Positions 1-11,646 of a DNA stretch of 64,000 nt are shown in pieces. The notes under the pieces are model-generated. The model searched no databases. It was not told the DNA's origin and saw only the letters and a program-made list of their open reading frames with translations. Each line of letters opens with the position of its first letter. Position 1 is the stretch's first letter. The DNA lies in contig NZ_LT629784.1 of NCBI RefSeq assembly GCF_900105595.1, positions 930,001-994,000 of the forward strand, in the 5' to 3' direction. This stretch comes from Stappia sp. ES.058 (GTDB lineage Bacteria > Pseudomonadota > Alphaproteobacteria > Rhizobiales > Stappiaceae). Made by a program: the position numbers and the translations under genes.

Positions 1-1211
1 TAGGTGAAGCGGATGCGGTTGGTGTTGAATTCGTAGCCGTCCGCCATCCCGAGCGCATAAGCCTCCTCGTCGAAGGCGATGGCATGTTCCAGCCCGTCGG
101 CCAGACGGCGCACGACGATGCGCGGCAGGCCGTCCTCGCGCTCCAGCCGCACCATGTGCTTGGCGTAGAGCGTGTGCGACAGGATCAGCCGGCCGGGCTT
201 GTGCGGCACAAGGTCGGTCCACACGCTGCGGCCCTTGCCGGCGAGCGTGTCCGCGACGGGCGCGGTGACGATACGGAAATCCTCCGATCGCTCGGCATTG
301 GTCAGGATCACCAACTGCGCGCCGCCGTCGTCCTCGACCGAATATTCCGTCGCCGTCTGGCGCGGCGCGACGCACACGGGGGCCGCCGTCGGATCGTCGG
401 CGGGGATGAGATGGACTTCCGACGTTTCGTGATCGTGGATGTCGATGGTGATGAAGCGGCCGGACTGGGTCTTGCCGACTCCCATGAAGAAGCCCGCGTC
501 CGCCTCCTCATAGACCAGCACGTCGTTCGCCGGATCGCTGCCGATCTCGTGGCGGAACAGTTTCGACGGGCGGTGGTTCTCGTCGAGCCGCACATAGAAG
601 ACATGGCGCCCGCAGGCGGACCAGACGCCGCCGCCGCCGGTGTCGGGAATGCGGTCCGCGAGATCCTCGCCGCTGGCGAGATCGCGAATGAGCAGCGTGT
701 AGAACTCCGAGCCCGTGTCGTCGAAGGCCCAGGCGAGCTTGTCGTGGTCGGGCGAATGCATCGCGCCGGCGAGGCGGAAATAGGCCTTGCCCTCGGCCTC
801 CTTGTCGCCGTCGATCAGCAGCTCTTCCGTTGGGGCCTTCGCGTCGATGTCGTCGCGGGCGATGCGCACCAGCTTGGGATGCTGGCCGCCGGTGACGAAG
901 CGCACGCCATAGGCGAACGGTCCGTCGGCGGTCGGCACCGAACTGTCGTCTTCCTTGATCCGGCCCTTCATTTCGCCAAAGAGCGTATGCTGCAGCGCGG
1001 AGGTGTCGGCGAGGCCTTCTTCCAGATAGGCGTTTTCGGCCTCCAGATAGGCGCGGATCGCCGGATCCAGCGTGTCGGGCGCGCGCATCACCTCCTGCCA
1101 GTTGTCGGCGCGGAGCCAGGCATAGGGGTCGGTGCGGTCGATCCCGTGGACGGTGGCGGTGACGGGACGCTTTTCGGCGCGCGGGGCGGGGGAGGGGTTT
1201 GTCTTCAGCAT
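1..1211 (-). CDS. ptrB: Oligopeptidase B (S9 prolyl oligopeptidase family), 3' end outside window
   Basis: This is the N-terminal ~403 residues of an S9A serine peptidase, which cleaves short peptides after Arg or Lys. The start is the ATG at 1211, reading MLKTNPSPAPRAEKRPV. What follows is the usual opening of the family: HGIDRTDPYAWLR, then an N-terminal beta-propeller region with repeated short strands. The catalytic Ser, Asp and His lie beyond position 1, so activity cannot be judged. The reading frame stays open to the window edge. It is divergent from clpS. The product is predicted to be cytoplasmic because no signal peptide is visible. Family identity is firm; substrate specificity comes from the family. 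Confidence 0.88.
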   Translation of the reverse strand, partial: MLKTNPSPAPRAEKRPVTATVHGIDRTDPYAWLRADNWQEVMRAPDTLDPAIRAYLEAENAYLEEGLADTSALQHTLFGEMKGRIKEDDSSVPTADGPFAYGVRFVTGGQHPKLVRIARDDIDAKAPTEELLIDGDKEAEGKAYFRLAGAMHSPDHDKLAWAFDDTGSEFYTLLIRDLASGEDLADRIPDTGGGGVWSACGRHVFYVRLDENHRPSKLFRHEIGSDPANDVLVYEEADAGFFMGVGKTQSGRFITIDIHDHETSEVHLIPADDPTAAPVCVAPRQTATEYSVEDDGGAQLVILTNAERSEDFRIVTAPVADTLAGKGRSVWTDLVPHKPGRLILSHTLYAKHMVRLEREDGLPRIVVRRLADGLEHAIAFDEEAYALGMADGYEFNTNRIRFT

Positions 1212-1340
1212 GGATCGGGAGGTAGGGGTTTTGCCCCGCGATGGCAAGTGGTCAGACGGAGCGTCTCCCGGGGCGGCCTGCGGCCACGGGTCGCGCGGGC
1301 GTCGCCACGCACCGTCCCCGGGACGGATGCGAGCGCGCAC

Positions 1341-1359
1341 CGATTATGCTAAAATCGGA
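1341..1359 (+). promoter_or_regulatory. Palindromic -10 region of clpS
   Basis: A 6-bp inverted repeat (CCGATT, 7-nt spacer, AATCGG) spans a TATGCT -10-like hexamer and ends only 3 nt before the clpS ATG. If the hexamer is used, the transcript would have a leader of only about 10 nt. No convincing -35 was identified. Confidence 0.3.
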
Positions 1360-1362
1360 CCC

Positions 1363-1668
1363 ATGAGCGACAATGACACCAATCTGAAACAGGCCACGAC
1401 AACCAGGGTCGAGCGTCCGCGCCTCTACAAGGTGCTGCTGGTCAACGACGATTTCACGCCGCGCGAGTTCGTCGTCGCGGTGCTGTGCGCCGAATTCCGC
1501 ATGACGGAGGACGAGGCCGTCAAGGTGATGATGACGGCGCATCAGCAGGGCGTGTGCGTCGTTGCCGTGTTCCCGCGCGACGTCGCCGAGACCAAGGCCA
1601 CCCGCGCCACCGACGCCGCCAAGGCCAACGGCTTCCCGCTGATGTTCGCGACCGAACCGGAGGCGTGA
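1363..1668 (+). CDS. clpS2: ATP-dependent Clp protease adaptor ClpS2
   Basis: ClpS proteins deliver N-degron substrates to ClpA-ClpP. This 101-residue protein has the core motif LLVNDDFTPREF (about residues 25-36), including the Asn-Asp-Asp that contacts the substrate N-terminus. The helix MTAHQQG and the ending GFPLMFATEPE match the alphaproteobacterial ClpS2 subgroup, not ClpS1. An upstream in-frame Met at 1132 exists, but the conserved start is MSDNDTN at 1363. No clpA follows, which is usual for the second copy. ClpS2 in related bacteria has a narrower N-degron preference and is expressed mainly in stationary phase; that is family knowledge and is not visible here. Confidence 0.9.
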   Translation: MSDNDTNLKQATTTRVERPRLYKVLLVNDDFTPREFVVAVLCAEFRMTEDEAVKVMMTAHQQGVCVVAVFPRDVAETKATRATDAAKANGFPLMFATEPEA

Positions 1669-1760
1669 GGCGAGGGCCTGCGTATCGGCGCGCCCATAGC
1701 CGCAGGGACTGTGCCTCAGCGCATCGGTCTCACTGCATTCCGCTCCATCTCCCCGAGGTT

Positions 1761-1936
1761 GCCAATGGACCCCGGCTCGCCGCTTGCGCGTCGTCCGGGG
1801 TGACGGGTGAGAGCAATGGCAGCCGGTTTGCACCGCTTTTCCGTTCCGGATCCGGTCAAGCCTGTCAGTGGCGCTCCGCGACCTCTGCTCCACCCACCGC
1901 CGTCACCCCGGCCTTCAAGCCGGGGCCCATTGGTTC
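1761..1936. repeat. Bipartite palindromic intergenic repeat, copy 1 (diverged)
   Basis: Two inverted modules lie about 90 bp apart between clpS2 and the PAAR-like gene. The outer edges read CCAATGGACCCCGG and CCGGGGCCCATTGG, and the inner edges read CCGGGGTGACG and CGTCACCCCGG. The same outer-inner arrangement recurs at 7812-7962 and 41151-41291, with a half copy at 8106. The rest of this 330-bp gap shows no gene. Confidence 0.7.
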
Positions 1937-2002
1937 CCTCAGCACGAGCGGATCGCCGCAGCGGCTGCCCGCGCGCCGGCGCTTTCGTATGACGCTGCCC
2001 GC

Positions 2003-2404
2003 TTACTCGCGCGGCGGGCAGGCCGCGTCGCCCGCGCGACCCGCCGGAGCCCCGCCCAGCAGAACATCCGCCGATCCACCGCCGCTGCAGTCGGGCGCGG
2101 GTGATGCAAGCCGGACCGCCGGCTCCCCTTCGACGAAGATCCCCGGAACGGTCTCGAACATGCCCGCCGGGCATCCCGCAACGTCCGAAAGCCGCAGCAT
2201 CGGGCGGCCGTTGATGAAGACCGACGCAGCCCCGGTCTGCGCGCAGCCGGGAAGCGACTGGGCGCTTGCGGGTCCGTCCGGCAGGCCTGCGAGCGCGCAG
2301 GCCATGGCACTCGCGAGCACGAGGCGCTGGGCATGTGACGAGCGCGGGAGCGGAGAAACGAAAGTCCGGGCGCCGGATCGCGCGGTTTTGCGGCGGGTGA
2401 TCAT
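2003..2404 (-). CDS. Secreted PAAR-like protein
   Basis: This 133-residue protein has an Arg-rich N-terminus, a hydrophobic stretch and an Ala-rich cleavage region ending ASAQS (about residue 50), so it is likely exported. The mature part contains three short repeats of the PAAR type: SVFINGRPMLRLSDVAGCP, then GIFVEGEPAVRLASPAPDC, then DVLLGGAPAGRAGDAACP. In PAAR spike-tip proteins this pattern of hydrophobic strand, NG/GG turn, Pro-x-x-R and Asp forms a beta-cone. Here two repeats end in a Cys and the third has a Cys three residues later. PAAR proteins of type VI secretion normally lack signal peptides, and no secretion genes lie nearby. The start could be a few residues internal. Function is unknown. 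Confidence 0.6.
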   Translation of the reverse strand: MITRRKTARSGARTFVSPLPRSSHAQRLVLASAMACALAGLPDGPASAQSLPGCAQTGAASVFINGRPMLRLSDVAGCPAGMFETVPGIFVEGEPAVRLASPAPDCSGGGSADVLLGGAPAGRAGDAACPPRE

Positions 2405-2471
2405 CGCGCTACTCTATTGCTTGCGCGGTCCCTGACAAGGCCGGACGCCACGGACAATCGGCGAGGACGGA

Positions 2472-2762
2472 ATGAGCGGACCCTATCTGATCTTCATCAC
2501 GGTCATGACGCTGGCCCTGCTGCTGATGGTCGCCGCCTGGATCCGCACGCTTGTCTTCATCCGCCGCCAGAAACTCCTGGCCGACGCCAGCTTCAACCCG
2601 CTTGAGGGCGTGCGCCTGTGGAGGCGCATTTTCACGCCCAACGGCTATGGCGAGGCCGCCGAAGCCTCCCGTCGAGGCATCGCCCGTCTCTACTTGCTGG
2701 CGCTTGCCGCCTTCGTCATCGCGGTGGTGCTGTTCTTCGTCCTGCCGGCGGTGCCGGGGTGA
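2472..2762 (+). CDS. Small two-helix inner membrane protein, unknown function
   Basis: This 96-residue protein has a hydrophobic N-terminal helix (residues about 4-24), a basic and Trp-containing cytoplasmic-type loop with RRQK, LWRRIF and ASRRG, and a second hydrophobic helix (about 70-92) ending in VPG. The pattern suggests both ends outside the cytoplasm and a positively charged central loop inside. The ATG at 2472 is preceded by a GGACGGA Shine-Dalgarno-like stretch. It is divergent from the PAAR-like gene. I do not recognise a named family. Confidence 0.65.
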   Translation: MSGPYLIFITVMTLALLLMVAAWIRTLVFIRRQKLLADASFNPLEGVRLWRRIFTPNGYGEAAEASRRGIARLYLLALAAFVIAVVLFFVLPAVPG

Positions 2763-2812
2763 GGGGCATGGTTCGTGTGGGGCGGGGACAGAGCGGTCGT
2801 GTCGCCCCAACT

Positions 2813-2972
2813 GTCATGCCTGCGAAGGCAGGAATCCAGTATCTGCAGGCGCTTGACGGCACGCACCGCGTCTTGCCGTTCATGCCGGTCGGTCCCGACA
2901 CCTGCAGCATGATCTCACCGTCCGGAGGATACTGGGTCCCGGTCTTCGACGGTGTCGAAACCGGGATGACAT
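2813..2972. repeat. Composite inverted intergenic repeat (second family)
   Basis: The ends are inverted copies of a module reading GTCAT, a C/G-rich hairpin, then a CCAGTAT-like end: GTCATGCCTGCGAAGGCAG at the left and, on the other strand, GTCATCCCGGTTTCGAC at the right. Each end can itself fold into a small hairpin. The layout is like the widespread palindromic repeats of alphaproteobacterial intergenic DNA. It occupies most of the gap downstream of the two-helix membrane protein. Confidence 0.6.
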
Positions 2973-3040
2973 CTGAGGGGTGGGTATACGTTGGCATGCC
3001 TGCTTCGCACGTCGTGCCATCAAGGCCCGGGATCAAACGC

Positions 3041-3568
3041 CTAATCGACGAATGCATGCACAAAGAGTTTTTGATCCGGAAAAACATACATTTCGCTATA
3101 TCCTCTTCCTCCCGAAACGTATCCGCTCCCGCCTGTCAATCCATCGACTATCTGCTCAAAGGGAATACCGGAGCGGCCGGCGCAGGAAGAGGCCCACATG
3201 ATCATGGATTCACCTATCGACAACCGCGATCGCGGGGGCATTTTTTGCCAGTCCTCATAAAAGACGGGGCTACGATGCCTGGCCTTGTCCGACCTGCTTA
3301 TTTTGGCGTTTTCAAAAAACGGCAGGCCTTGTTCCTTGATTTTTTGGGCGGTCGCGTCAGTGATCCGTATAGCCGTTATGCCGCAAGCGTCAGATATGAG
3401 AGAGTTCAGCAGCCCTACCCGGGCATTCCGCATGACGTAGCCTTCCACCTCAATGGAGAGTGGCAGCCCCGTGATAAACCTCTTTGTACCTTCAACCTTG
3501 TTTCGCCATGCGTTGACCTGAAAGGCTGCGAAAGCCAGTACAATAAATAAAAGAAAAAATTTTTTCAT
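3041..3568 (-). CDS. Hypothetical membrane-anchored or secreted protein, atypical composition
   Basis: Read from the Met at 3568 (MKKFFLLFIVLAFAAFQVNA), the protein has 175 residues and a classic Lys-start signal sequence or anchor. A Met four codons upstream (3580) is the alternative start. The mature part contains EVEGYVMRNARVGLLNSL, Cys residues and a C-terminal YVFPDQKLFVHAFVD. Base composition around the gene is clearly more AT-rich than its neighbours, with A/T tracts at 3541-3570 and 3600-3670, which hints at recent acquisition. It is convergent with the 2472 gene and lies downstream of uvrB on the same strand. I recognise no family. Confidence 0.6.
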   Translation of the reverse strand: MKKFFLLFIVLAFAAFQVNAWRNKVEGTKRFITGLPLSIEVEGYVMRNARVGLLNSLISDACGITAIRITDATAQKIKEQGLPFFENAKISRSDKARHRSPVFYEDWQKMPPRSRLSIGESMIMWASSCAGRSGIPFEQIVDGLTGGSGYVSGGRGYSEMYVFPDQKLFVHAFVD

Positions 3569-3673
3569 TTTCCAATTCATCTTTAGGGTTTTGCTCGTGA
3601 AGGTCTATCTGATATTATAAATGACAAGCGGACTCATGCGTTATTTCGGGTTAAGTATAATAACTAGATATCT

Positions 3674-6661
<2,988 letters not shown>

Positions 6662-6732
6662 GGCCGCAATATGGTCCCAAAGGCGGTCGACGGAAACCCC
6701 TGGGCCGGGCTGTTTTGCCGCTTTCACCGGCG

Positions 6733-6756
6733 CTGCTGACAGGACGGTGTCAGCAG
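6733..6756. repeat. Perfect 9-bp hairpin between the HNH gene and uvrB
   Basis: CTGCTGACA and TGTCAGCAG are separated by 6 nt. On the transcribed strand (minus) no T-run follows, so this is not a clear intrinsic terminator. It could be an RNA structure or a protein site in the uvrB leader. Confidence 0.45.
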
Positions 6757-6774
6757 GGGGAGGCGGTTTTGCCG

Positions 6775-7734
6775 CTACTGTTTGAAAACGTTCTCGCGAT
6801 GCCAGCCAAGGCAGTGCGGATGGGGTCGCAAGTGAGGTTCTGCGGGAACCTTAGCCTTCATGTCCCTGTGCAACAGATGCGACACATCGTAGTTCAAATG
6901 TCGCGACGCCAGAATGGTGTAGTCGTCTGTCAGCGACAGGAGTCCGCGATCGAACATCCAGTGGACTGTTCCTGACAAGGCGATGCCATTTCGGACTGAA
7001 TCGCTGCCGTCCTTGTCCACGGGAACGATATGCGCGGCTTCGACTTCGGGGCGTCCGTGACCGTTGATGAGCCGCAGGCCCGTGAACGCGCAGGTTCGGT
7101 CATAGATCGTGCGGATGTTCTGTCGGAACTTGGCGTCTCGAAAGGGACGGTTGAGAAGCTGGGAGACGATCCGACGCTCATCGTCTTGGCCCAAAAAGGG
7201 TTTTTGCGCGGTGTCATCCAGCTCCAGTCTGGCTTCGTCATATGTCGGCGCATCCTCGCGTGCGGGCCATTCCTCGGGCGCGGACAGGCCTGCCATGACG
7301 ATGGCGTAAAACTCGGATGACTGAAGCAACCGAACGGCATTCTGCGCTGTTCCGCCGTTGATTGTTCCATCCGCGCGCACGAGTTTGCGCTCGTAGCCGC
7401 CATTTTCGGCGTAATCGACAAGCCGGTCGAAGTCGAGATAGTCCCTCAGGTAGGCATAATGATGCCCCGGCTTCGCCGTATCCGGGCGTACCGAGGAGAC
7501 CCTGGCAATGCCGGAATAATACCGCGATGCTTTTCCAGGGGTCGGCCCGTAATAGATGATCCAATCGCCCAGCGTTTTCTCGACGCGCGAGAGATACCGT
7601 TTCGGGAAATGATATTGCTGGCCGGCAACATCGTCGTAATCGCTGCCGGTCTTATGATGGAAAATCGCCTGAACCAACGCCCTGCCTCCCTTGGTCCAGG
7701 AATAGGCCACAAACCCAATTTCAAGCAATAACAT
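6775..7734 (-). CDS. HNH endonuclease with an N-terminal PUA-like reader candidate
   Basis: I start this protein at [13 protein letters not shown] (7734), giving 319 residues. The longer frame to 8061 runs through palindromic repeats and is not credible. The C-terminal half is an HNH_2-type nuclease: CAFTGLRL, then [22 protein letters not shown], then VHWMFDRG, with the His-Asn-His arrangement intact. The N-terminal ~110 residues ([43 protein letters not shown]) look like the PUA/EVE-type domains that read modified bases in modification-dependent restriction enzymes. That assignment is inference. No methylase or partner nuclease lies beside it, so it would be a solitary defence nuclease. It is upstream of uvrB on the same strand. 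Confidence 0.8.
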   Translation of the reverse strand: MLLLEIGFVAYSWTKGGRALVQAIFHHKTGSDYDDVAGQQYHFPKRYLSRVEKTLGDWIIYYGPTPGKASRYYSGIARVSSVRPDTAKPGHHYAYLRDYLDFDRLVDYAENGGYERKLVRADGTINGGTAQNAVRLLQSSEFYAIVMAGLSAPEEWPAREDAPTYDEARLELDDTAQKPFLGQDDERRIVSQLLNRPFRDAKFRQNIRTIYDRTCAFTGLRLINGHGRPEVEAAHIVPVDKDGSDSVRNGIALSGTVHWMFDRGLLSLTDDYTILASRHLNYDVSHLLHRDMKAKVPAEPHLRPHPHCLGWHRENVFKQ

Positions 7735-7811
7735 TGCGCCAACCGGGACTTTCGACCTCCCCGTGACGCACCGAAAGAGAAGGGTTGGAGTACCTGCCGC
7801 TCCCGCACCGC

Positions 7812-7962
7812 CGTCATCCCCGGCTCGACCGGGGATCCATCGGCACCCTCGGCGGTGGCGGCTGTGTGCGAAAATCCCGAGTGGCTGGATCTCTATGAAG
7901 CCCTCAACCGGTAGAGCCCCGGTGCGCCGTGGAATGGATCCCCGATCACGTCGGGGATGACG
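7812..7962. repeat. Bipartite palindromic intergenic repeat, copy 2
   Basis: The left module reads CGTCATCCCCGG, then CCGGGGATCCATCGGCACC. The right module is inverted (TGGATCCCCGATCACGTCG, then GGGGATGACG). The two are separated by about 90 bp. It matches the copies at 8106 and 41151 almost exactly at the edges. The gap between the HNH gene and msrB (7735-8196) otherwise contains only the half copy at 8106. Confidence 0.8.
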
Positions 7963-8105
7963 CCGGAGAGCGGGGCACTTTGGGAGATACTCCGCAGCCG
8001 TGTCGTGAGCGACCGTGAGGTGTGGCGTAGGAGACAATCGAACGGCGGTTTGCGGCGACACTACCGAAAAGCAGCGATGGTGCTGGAGTGCGCCTCCCGC
8101 ACCGC

Positions 8106-8146
8106 CGTCATCCCCGACGTGATCGGGGATCCATTGGCACCCTCGG
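8106..8146. repeat. Half copy of the palindromic intergenic repeat
   Basis: A single module reads CGTCATCCCCGACGTGATCG, then GGGATCCATTGGCACCCTC. Nearly the same string occurs at 41151. It has no inverted partner before msrB. Confidence 0.75.
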
Positions 8147-8196
8147 CAATCGCGGTTGGGCGAGGCGAGGGCGGAGCTCGCTCAAGTGTCCGCCCC

Positions 8197-8607
8197 TCAC
8201 TCTTCCGTAAACGTCATCGCCGTGCCGTTCATGCAGTAGCGCAGGCCGGTTGGTGGCGGGCCGTCTGGGAAGACGTGGCCGAGATGGCCGTCGCAGGTGC
8301 CACAGCGGATTTCCGTGCGCAGCATCCCGAGCGAGCGGTCCTCGATCTCGGTGACGGCGTCGGGCGTGACCGTCTCGAAAAAGCTCGGCCAGCCGCAGCC
8401 GGCATCGAACTTCGTGTCGGAGCGAAACAGCGGCGTGCCGCAGCCCGCGCAGGAATAAAGCCCGCCCCGGAAAATGTCCCAATAGGGCCCGGTGAAGGGG
8501 CGCTCGGTGCCCGCGCGCCTGAGCACGTGGAACTGCTCCGGGGTCAACTCCGCCTGCCATTCGGCATCGGACTTTTGAACTCTGGGATGAACGGTTGTAT
8601 CGGTCAT
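8197..8607 (-). CDS. msrB: Peptide-methionine (R)-S-oxide reductase MsrB
   Basis: MsrB reduces the R form of methionine sulfoxide in oxidised proteins, using thioredoxin. The 136-residue protein has two zinc-binding CxxC pairs (Cys53/56 and Cys102/105), the core GCGWPSFF and [10 protein letters not shown], and the catalytic Cys125 in RYCMNG. The start [10 protein letters not shown] at 8607 has a GGGAGCAGG Shine-Dalgarno; the longer frame to 8757 is not needed. It is a standalone MsrB with no MsrA fusion and no signal peptide, so cytoplasmic. It is divergent from the Mrp operon. Confidence 0.95.
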   Translation of the reverse strand: MTDTTVHPRVQKSDAEWQAELTPEQFHVLRRAGTERPFTGPYWDIFRGGLYSCAGCGTPLFRSDTKFDAGCGWPSFFETVTPDAVTEIEDRSLGMLRTEIRCGTCDGHLGHVFPDGPPPTGLRYCMNGTAMTFTEE

Positions 8608-8721
8608 TGTGGGTAGCCTGCTCCCGTTTTCCGGCGATCCCTTGAAATAGGAGCGAACCGGCAAATCGACAATGGCTTCGCGGTCGAATGACGAAAGCTT
8701 TCCGCCGGGGACGTAAAACGC

Positions 8722-8749
8722 TTGCCCCGGGTTTGGACCTGCATATATG
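8722..8749 (+). promoter_or_regulatory. Candidate promoter of the mrp operon
   Basis: TTGCCC (8722-8727) and TATATG (8744-8749) are separated by 16 bp, about 90 bp upstream of mrpA. This fits a sigma-70-type promoter for the seven-gene operon. It is inferred from position and spacing only. Confidence 0.45.
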
Positions 8750-8839
8750 TGGAGCAAATCTTAACGAACACTCGCTAGAAAACGTCGATTCGTTTCCAAT
8801 GCCGGCTGTTCTGGCCGGAACATCTTCCTGGGGAGGCCC

Positions 8840-11230
8840 ATGCCGCTGTTCGGACCCGAGGCGACCTTCTTCGCCGTACTGGCGCCGTTTGCCGCCGCGA
8901 TCGTCGCTCCGGCGCTGACGCGGGCGATGGGCCACAACGCCGCCTGGCCGCTGGCCCTGGTGCCCGCCGTCGTCTTCGTCTTCTTCGCAGGGCTTGTGCC
9001 GCAGGTGGCCGACGGTGAAAGCTTCACGCCGGGCATCGCATGGGCGCCCGCTTACGGGGTCAGTTTCTCCTTCTTCATCGACGGCCTGTCGACGATGTTC
9101 GCGCTGCTGATTTCCGGCATCGGCACCTTCATCATCCTCTATGCCGGCGGCTATCTTAAAGGGCACGCCCACCAGGGGCGGTTCTTCTCGTTCCTCTTCC
9201 TGTTCATGGGGGCGATGCTCGGCCTCGTGCTCGGCAATGACCTGATCACGCTGTTCGTGTTCTGGGAGCTGACCTCGATCACCTCCTTCCTGCTGATCGG
9301 TTTCGACCATTTGCGCGCCGCCTCGCGCCGCGCCGCGATCCAGGCGCTGGTGATCACCGGCGGCGGCGGCCTGTCGTTGCTTGCGGGCTTCCTGGTGATC
9401 ATGAATGTCACCGGCGAGGCCTCGATGTCGCAGGTGCTGGCCGGCGGAGACGTGCTGCGCGAACATGCGCTCTACCCGCTGATCCTGCTGCTGGTGCTCG
9501 GCGGCGCCTTCACCAAGTCGGCGCAGTTTCCGTTCCACTTCTGGCTGCCCAACGCCATGGAGGCGCCGACGCCGGTTTCCGCCTTCCTGCATTCCGCCAC
9601 CATGGTGAAGGCCGGCGTCTATCTCTTGATGCGCATGCATCCGGTGCTTGGCGACACCATGCTGTGGACGACGATCCTCCCCGTTTTCGGTGGCACGACG
9701 CTGATCGTCGGCACGCTGCTTGCCGTGCGCCAGACCGACCTGAAGCTGATGCTGGCCTATACGACGGTCGCCTCGCTCGGTCTCCTGGTGATGCTCACCG
9801 GCACCAGCTGGGAAAAGGCAATCGAGGGCGCGGCGCTCTATCTGCTGGCGCATTCGCTGTTCAAGGGCGCGCTGTTCATGATCGCCGGCACCATCGACCA
9901 CGAGGCCGGCACCCGCGACGTGACCAAGCTTGGCGGCTTGCGCGGTGCCATGCCGGTGACCTTCGTCGCTGCCTGTCTCGCCGCGCTGTCGATGTCGGGC
10001 CTGCCGCCCTTCGTCGGCTTTATCGCCAAGGAATATCTCTACGCCGGGATCTGGGGCGATGGCGGGATCTACTACGCGCTGACCGCGACCGCCGTGATCG
10101 GCAACGCCTTGATGCTGGTGATCGCCGCCGCCGTCGCGTTGAAGCCCTTCCTCGGCGCGAAGGTCGAAACGCCGAAACACGCGCATGAAGGTCCGCTGCT
10201 GCTCTTTGCCGGGCCCGTCGCCCTGTCGCTGACGGGGCTTGCCACCGCGCTTATGGCCCATTCGACGGGCGTGCTGCTGATCCAGCCGGTGATCACCTCC
10301 ATCACCGGGGTCCAGAGCACGGTCGATGTGCATCTGGTGCCGGGATATGTCGGCGCGCCGCTGATCCTGTCGGGTCTGACGGTCCTGCTCGGCATTGTGC
10401 TTTATCTGAAGCTCGACACCCTTCGCGGCGCAATGGCCGGCACGCTTGCGGCCATCGGTTGGGGACCGGACAAGGGCTTCGACCAGGCGATCGCCGGGAT
10501 CGTGCGGTTCGCGGATGCGGTCACGCGGCGCCTGCAGGGCGGGCGCATGGACATATACATGACGCTGACCTTCCTGGTCGCGGCGGCGGCGTTGCTGATC
10601 CCGCCGAGCCTGACGGGCAGCTGGCCGTCCGCGCTGAAGATGCCGGATTTCCGCTTCTATGAGTGGGGCGTGCTGATCATCGCGGCGGTGGGTCTCGTCG
10701 CGGTGCTCACCGCGCGCACCCGCCTGACCGCGATCGTCTCGCTCGGCATTCAGGGTTTCGCGGTGGCGCTGATCTTCATGCTGTTCGGCGCGCCGGATCT
10801 CTCCTTCACCCAGTTCATGGTCGAGACGCTGTCGGTGGTGATCCTGGCGCTGGTAATGACGCGCCTCAACCTGCAGCCGCGCGACCACCGGCCGATGGGC
10901 TACCGGGTGGTCCACGGCCTGATTGCGACGGCATTGGGTGTCGGGTTCGCCGCGCTGCTGATCCGGGTGACCCAGCTCACTTTCGACCGCTCGCTGTCGG
11001 ACTTTTTCGAGGCCTACAGCCGCACCATCGCCCATGGCCGCAACATCGTGAACGTGATCCTGGTCGACTTCCGCGGGTTTGACACCTTCGGCGAGATCGC
11101 GGTCGTGATGATCACCGGCCTGTGCGTGCTGGCGCTGATCCGGGTGCGTCCCAAGCGCGGGGAGGAGGCGGCGCTCGACAGGGCCGCCGGCGACGAGGCG
11201 CTGTCGAAGCGCGAGGAGGCGCAGATATGA
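8840..11230 (+). CDS. mrpA: Mrp-type Na+/H+ antiporter subunit A
   Basis: The largest subunit of the Mrp multisubunit cation/proton antiporter has 796 residues, the usual MrpA length. It has about 20 membrane helices. The N-terminal part is NuoL-like: [17 protein letters not shown], then [21 protein letters not shown] with the conserved Lys, then [17 protein letters not shown], then the Lys/His helix [13 protein letters not shown]. The C-terminal ~200 residues are the MrpB-like extension ([31 protein letters not shown]). The ATG has a GGGGAGG ribosome site. It opens the operon A-B-C-D-E-F-G and overlaps mrpB by 4 bp. The complex exports Na+ in exchange for H+ and supports alkaline and salt tolerance. 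Confidence 0.95.
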   Translation: MPLFGPEATFFAVLAPFAAAIVAPALTRAMGHNAAWPLALVPAVVFVFFAGLVPQVADGESFTPGIAWAPAYGVSFSFFIDGLSTMFALLISGIGTFIILYAGGYLKGHAHQGRFFSFLFLFMGAMLGLVLGNDLITLFVFWELTSITSFLLIGFDHLRAASRRAAIQALVITGGGGLSLLAGFLVIMNVTGEASMSQVLAGGDVLREHALYPLILLLVLGGAFTKSAQFPFHFWLPNAMEAPTPVSAFLHSATMVKAGVYLLMRMHPVLGDTMLWTTILPVFGGTTLIVGTLLAVRQTDLKLMLAYTTVASLGLLVMLTGTSWEKAIEGAALYLLAHSLFKGALFMIAGTIDHEAGTRDVTKLGGLRGAMPVTFVAACLAALSMSGLPPFVGFIAKEYLYAGIWGDGGIYYALTATAVIGNALMLVIAAAVALKPFLGAKVETPKHAHEGPLLLFAGPVALSLTGLATALMAHSTGVLLIQPVITSITGVQSTVDVHLVPGYVGAPLILSGLTVLLGIVLYLKLDTLRGAMAGTLAAIGWGPDKGFDQAIAGIVRFADAVTRRLQGGRMDIYMTLTFLVAAAALLIPPSLTGSWPSALKMPDFRFYEWGVLIIAAVGLVAVLTARTRLTAIVSLGIQGFAVALIFMLFGAPDLSFTQFMVETLSVVILALVMTRLNLQPRDHRPMGYRVVHGLIATALGVGFAALLIRVTQLTFDRSLSDFFEAYSRTIAHGRNIVNVILVDFRGFDTFGEIAVVMITGLCVLALIRVRPKRGEEAALDRAAGDEALSKREEAQI

Positions 11231-11646
11231 GAACCATCATCTTCCGCACCATCGCGCCCTATCTGGCGGCACTGATGGTGCTGTTTTCCATCTTCGTGCT
11301 GCTGCGCGGACACAACGAGCCGGGCGGCGGTTTCATCGGCGGGCTGATCGCGGCCTCCGCCTTCGCGATCTACGGCATCGCCTGCGGCGTTGCCGCCGTG
11401 CGGCGCGCGATCACCCTGCATCCGATGACGATCTCGGCCTGGGGCCTGTTCATCGGCGGACTGGCCGGCCTGCCGTCTCTGTTCATGAAGCAGCCCTTCA
11501 TGACCAGCCAGTGGTGGTACGTCCATGCCTTCGGCGTCGAGATCCCGCTGTCGACGCCGCTGTTCTTCGACATCGGGGTCTATCTCGTGGTGGTGGGGTC
11601 GATCAGTTCGATCGCGCTGGCGCTCGAAGAAAGGGAGAGTGACTGA
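11227..11646 (+). CDS. mrpB: Mrp antiporter subunit B
   Basis: This 139-residue membrane protein starts at the ATGA overlap with mrpA; a longer frame from 11122 belongs to the A gene region. Four helices are visible. The MrpB hallmark [20 protein letters not shown] is present, and the end [23 protein letters not shown] is typical. MrpB is a separate gene here, not fused to A as in the rhizobial six-gene Pha systems, so the operon is of the seven-gene type. It overlaps mrpC by 1 bp. Confidence 0.93.
   Translation: MRTIIFRTIAPYLAALMVLFSIFVLLRGHNEPGGGFIGGLIAASAFAIYGIACGVAAVRRAITLHPMTISAWGLFIGGLAGLPSLFMKQPFMTSQWWYVHAFGVEIPLSTPLFFDIGVYLVVVGSISSIALALEERESD

Noticed and set aside
6835..6851. GTTC-N5-GAAC palindrome as an SOS (LexA) box for uvrB
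   Set aside because: Alphaproteobacterial LexA sites are direct repeats (GTTC-N7-GTTC); this inverted repeat lies inside the HNH coding region ~175 bp from the uvrB start.
7735..8061. N-terminal extension of the HNH protein
   Set aside because: The extra residues come from palindromic repeat DNA and are not protein-like; a Met at 7734 begins the conserved part.
8108..11035. 975-codon minus-strand open frame opposite msrB and mrpA
   Set aside because: Low-complexity His/Arg/Gln-rich translation with no motif; it is the shadow of mrpA in high-GC DNA.
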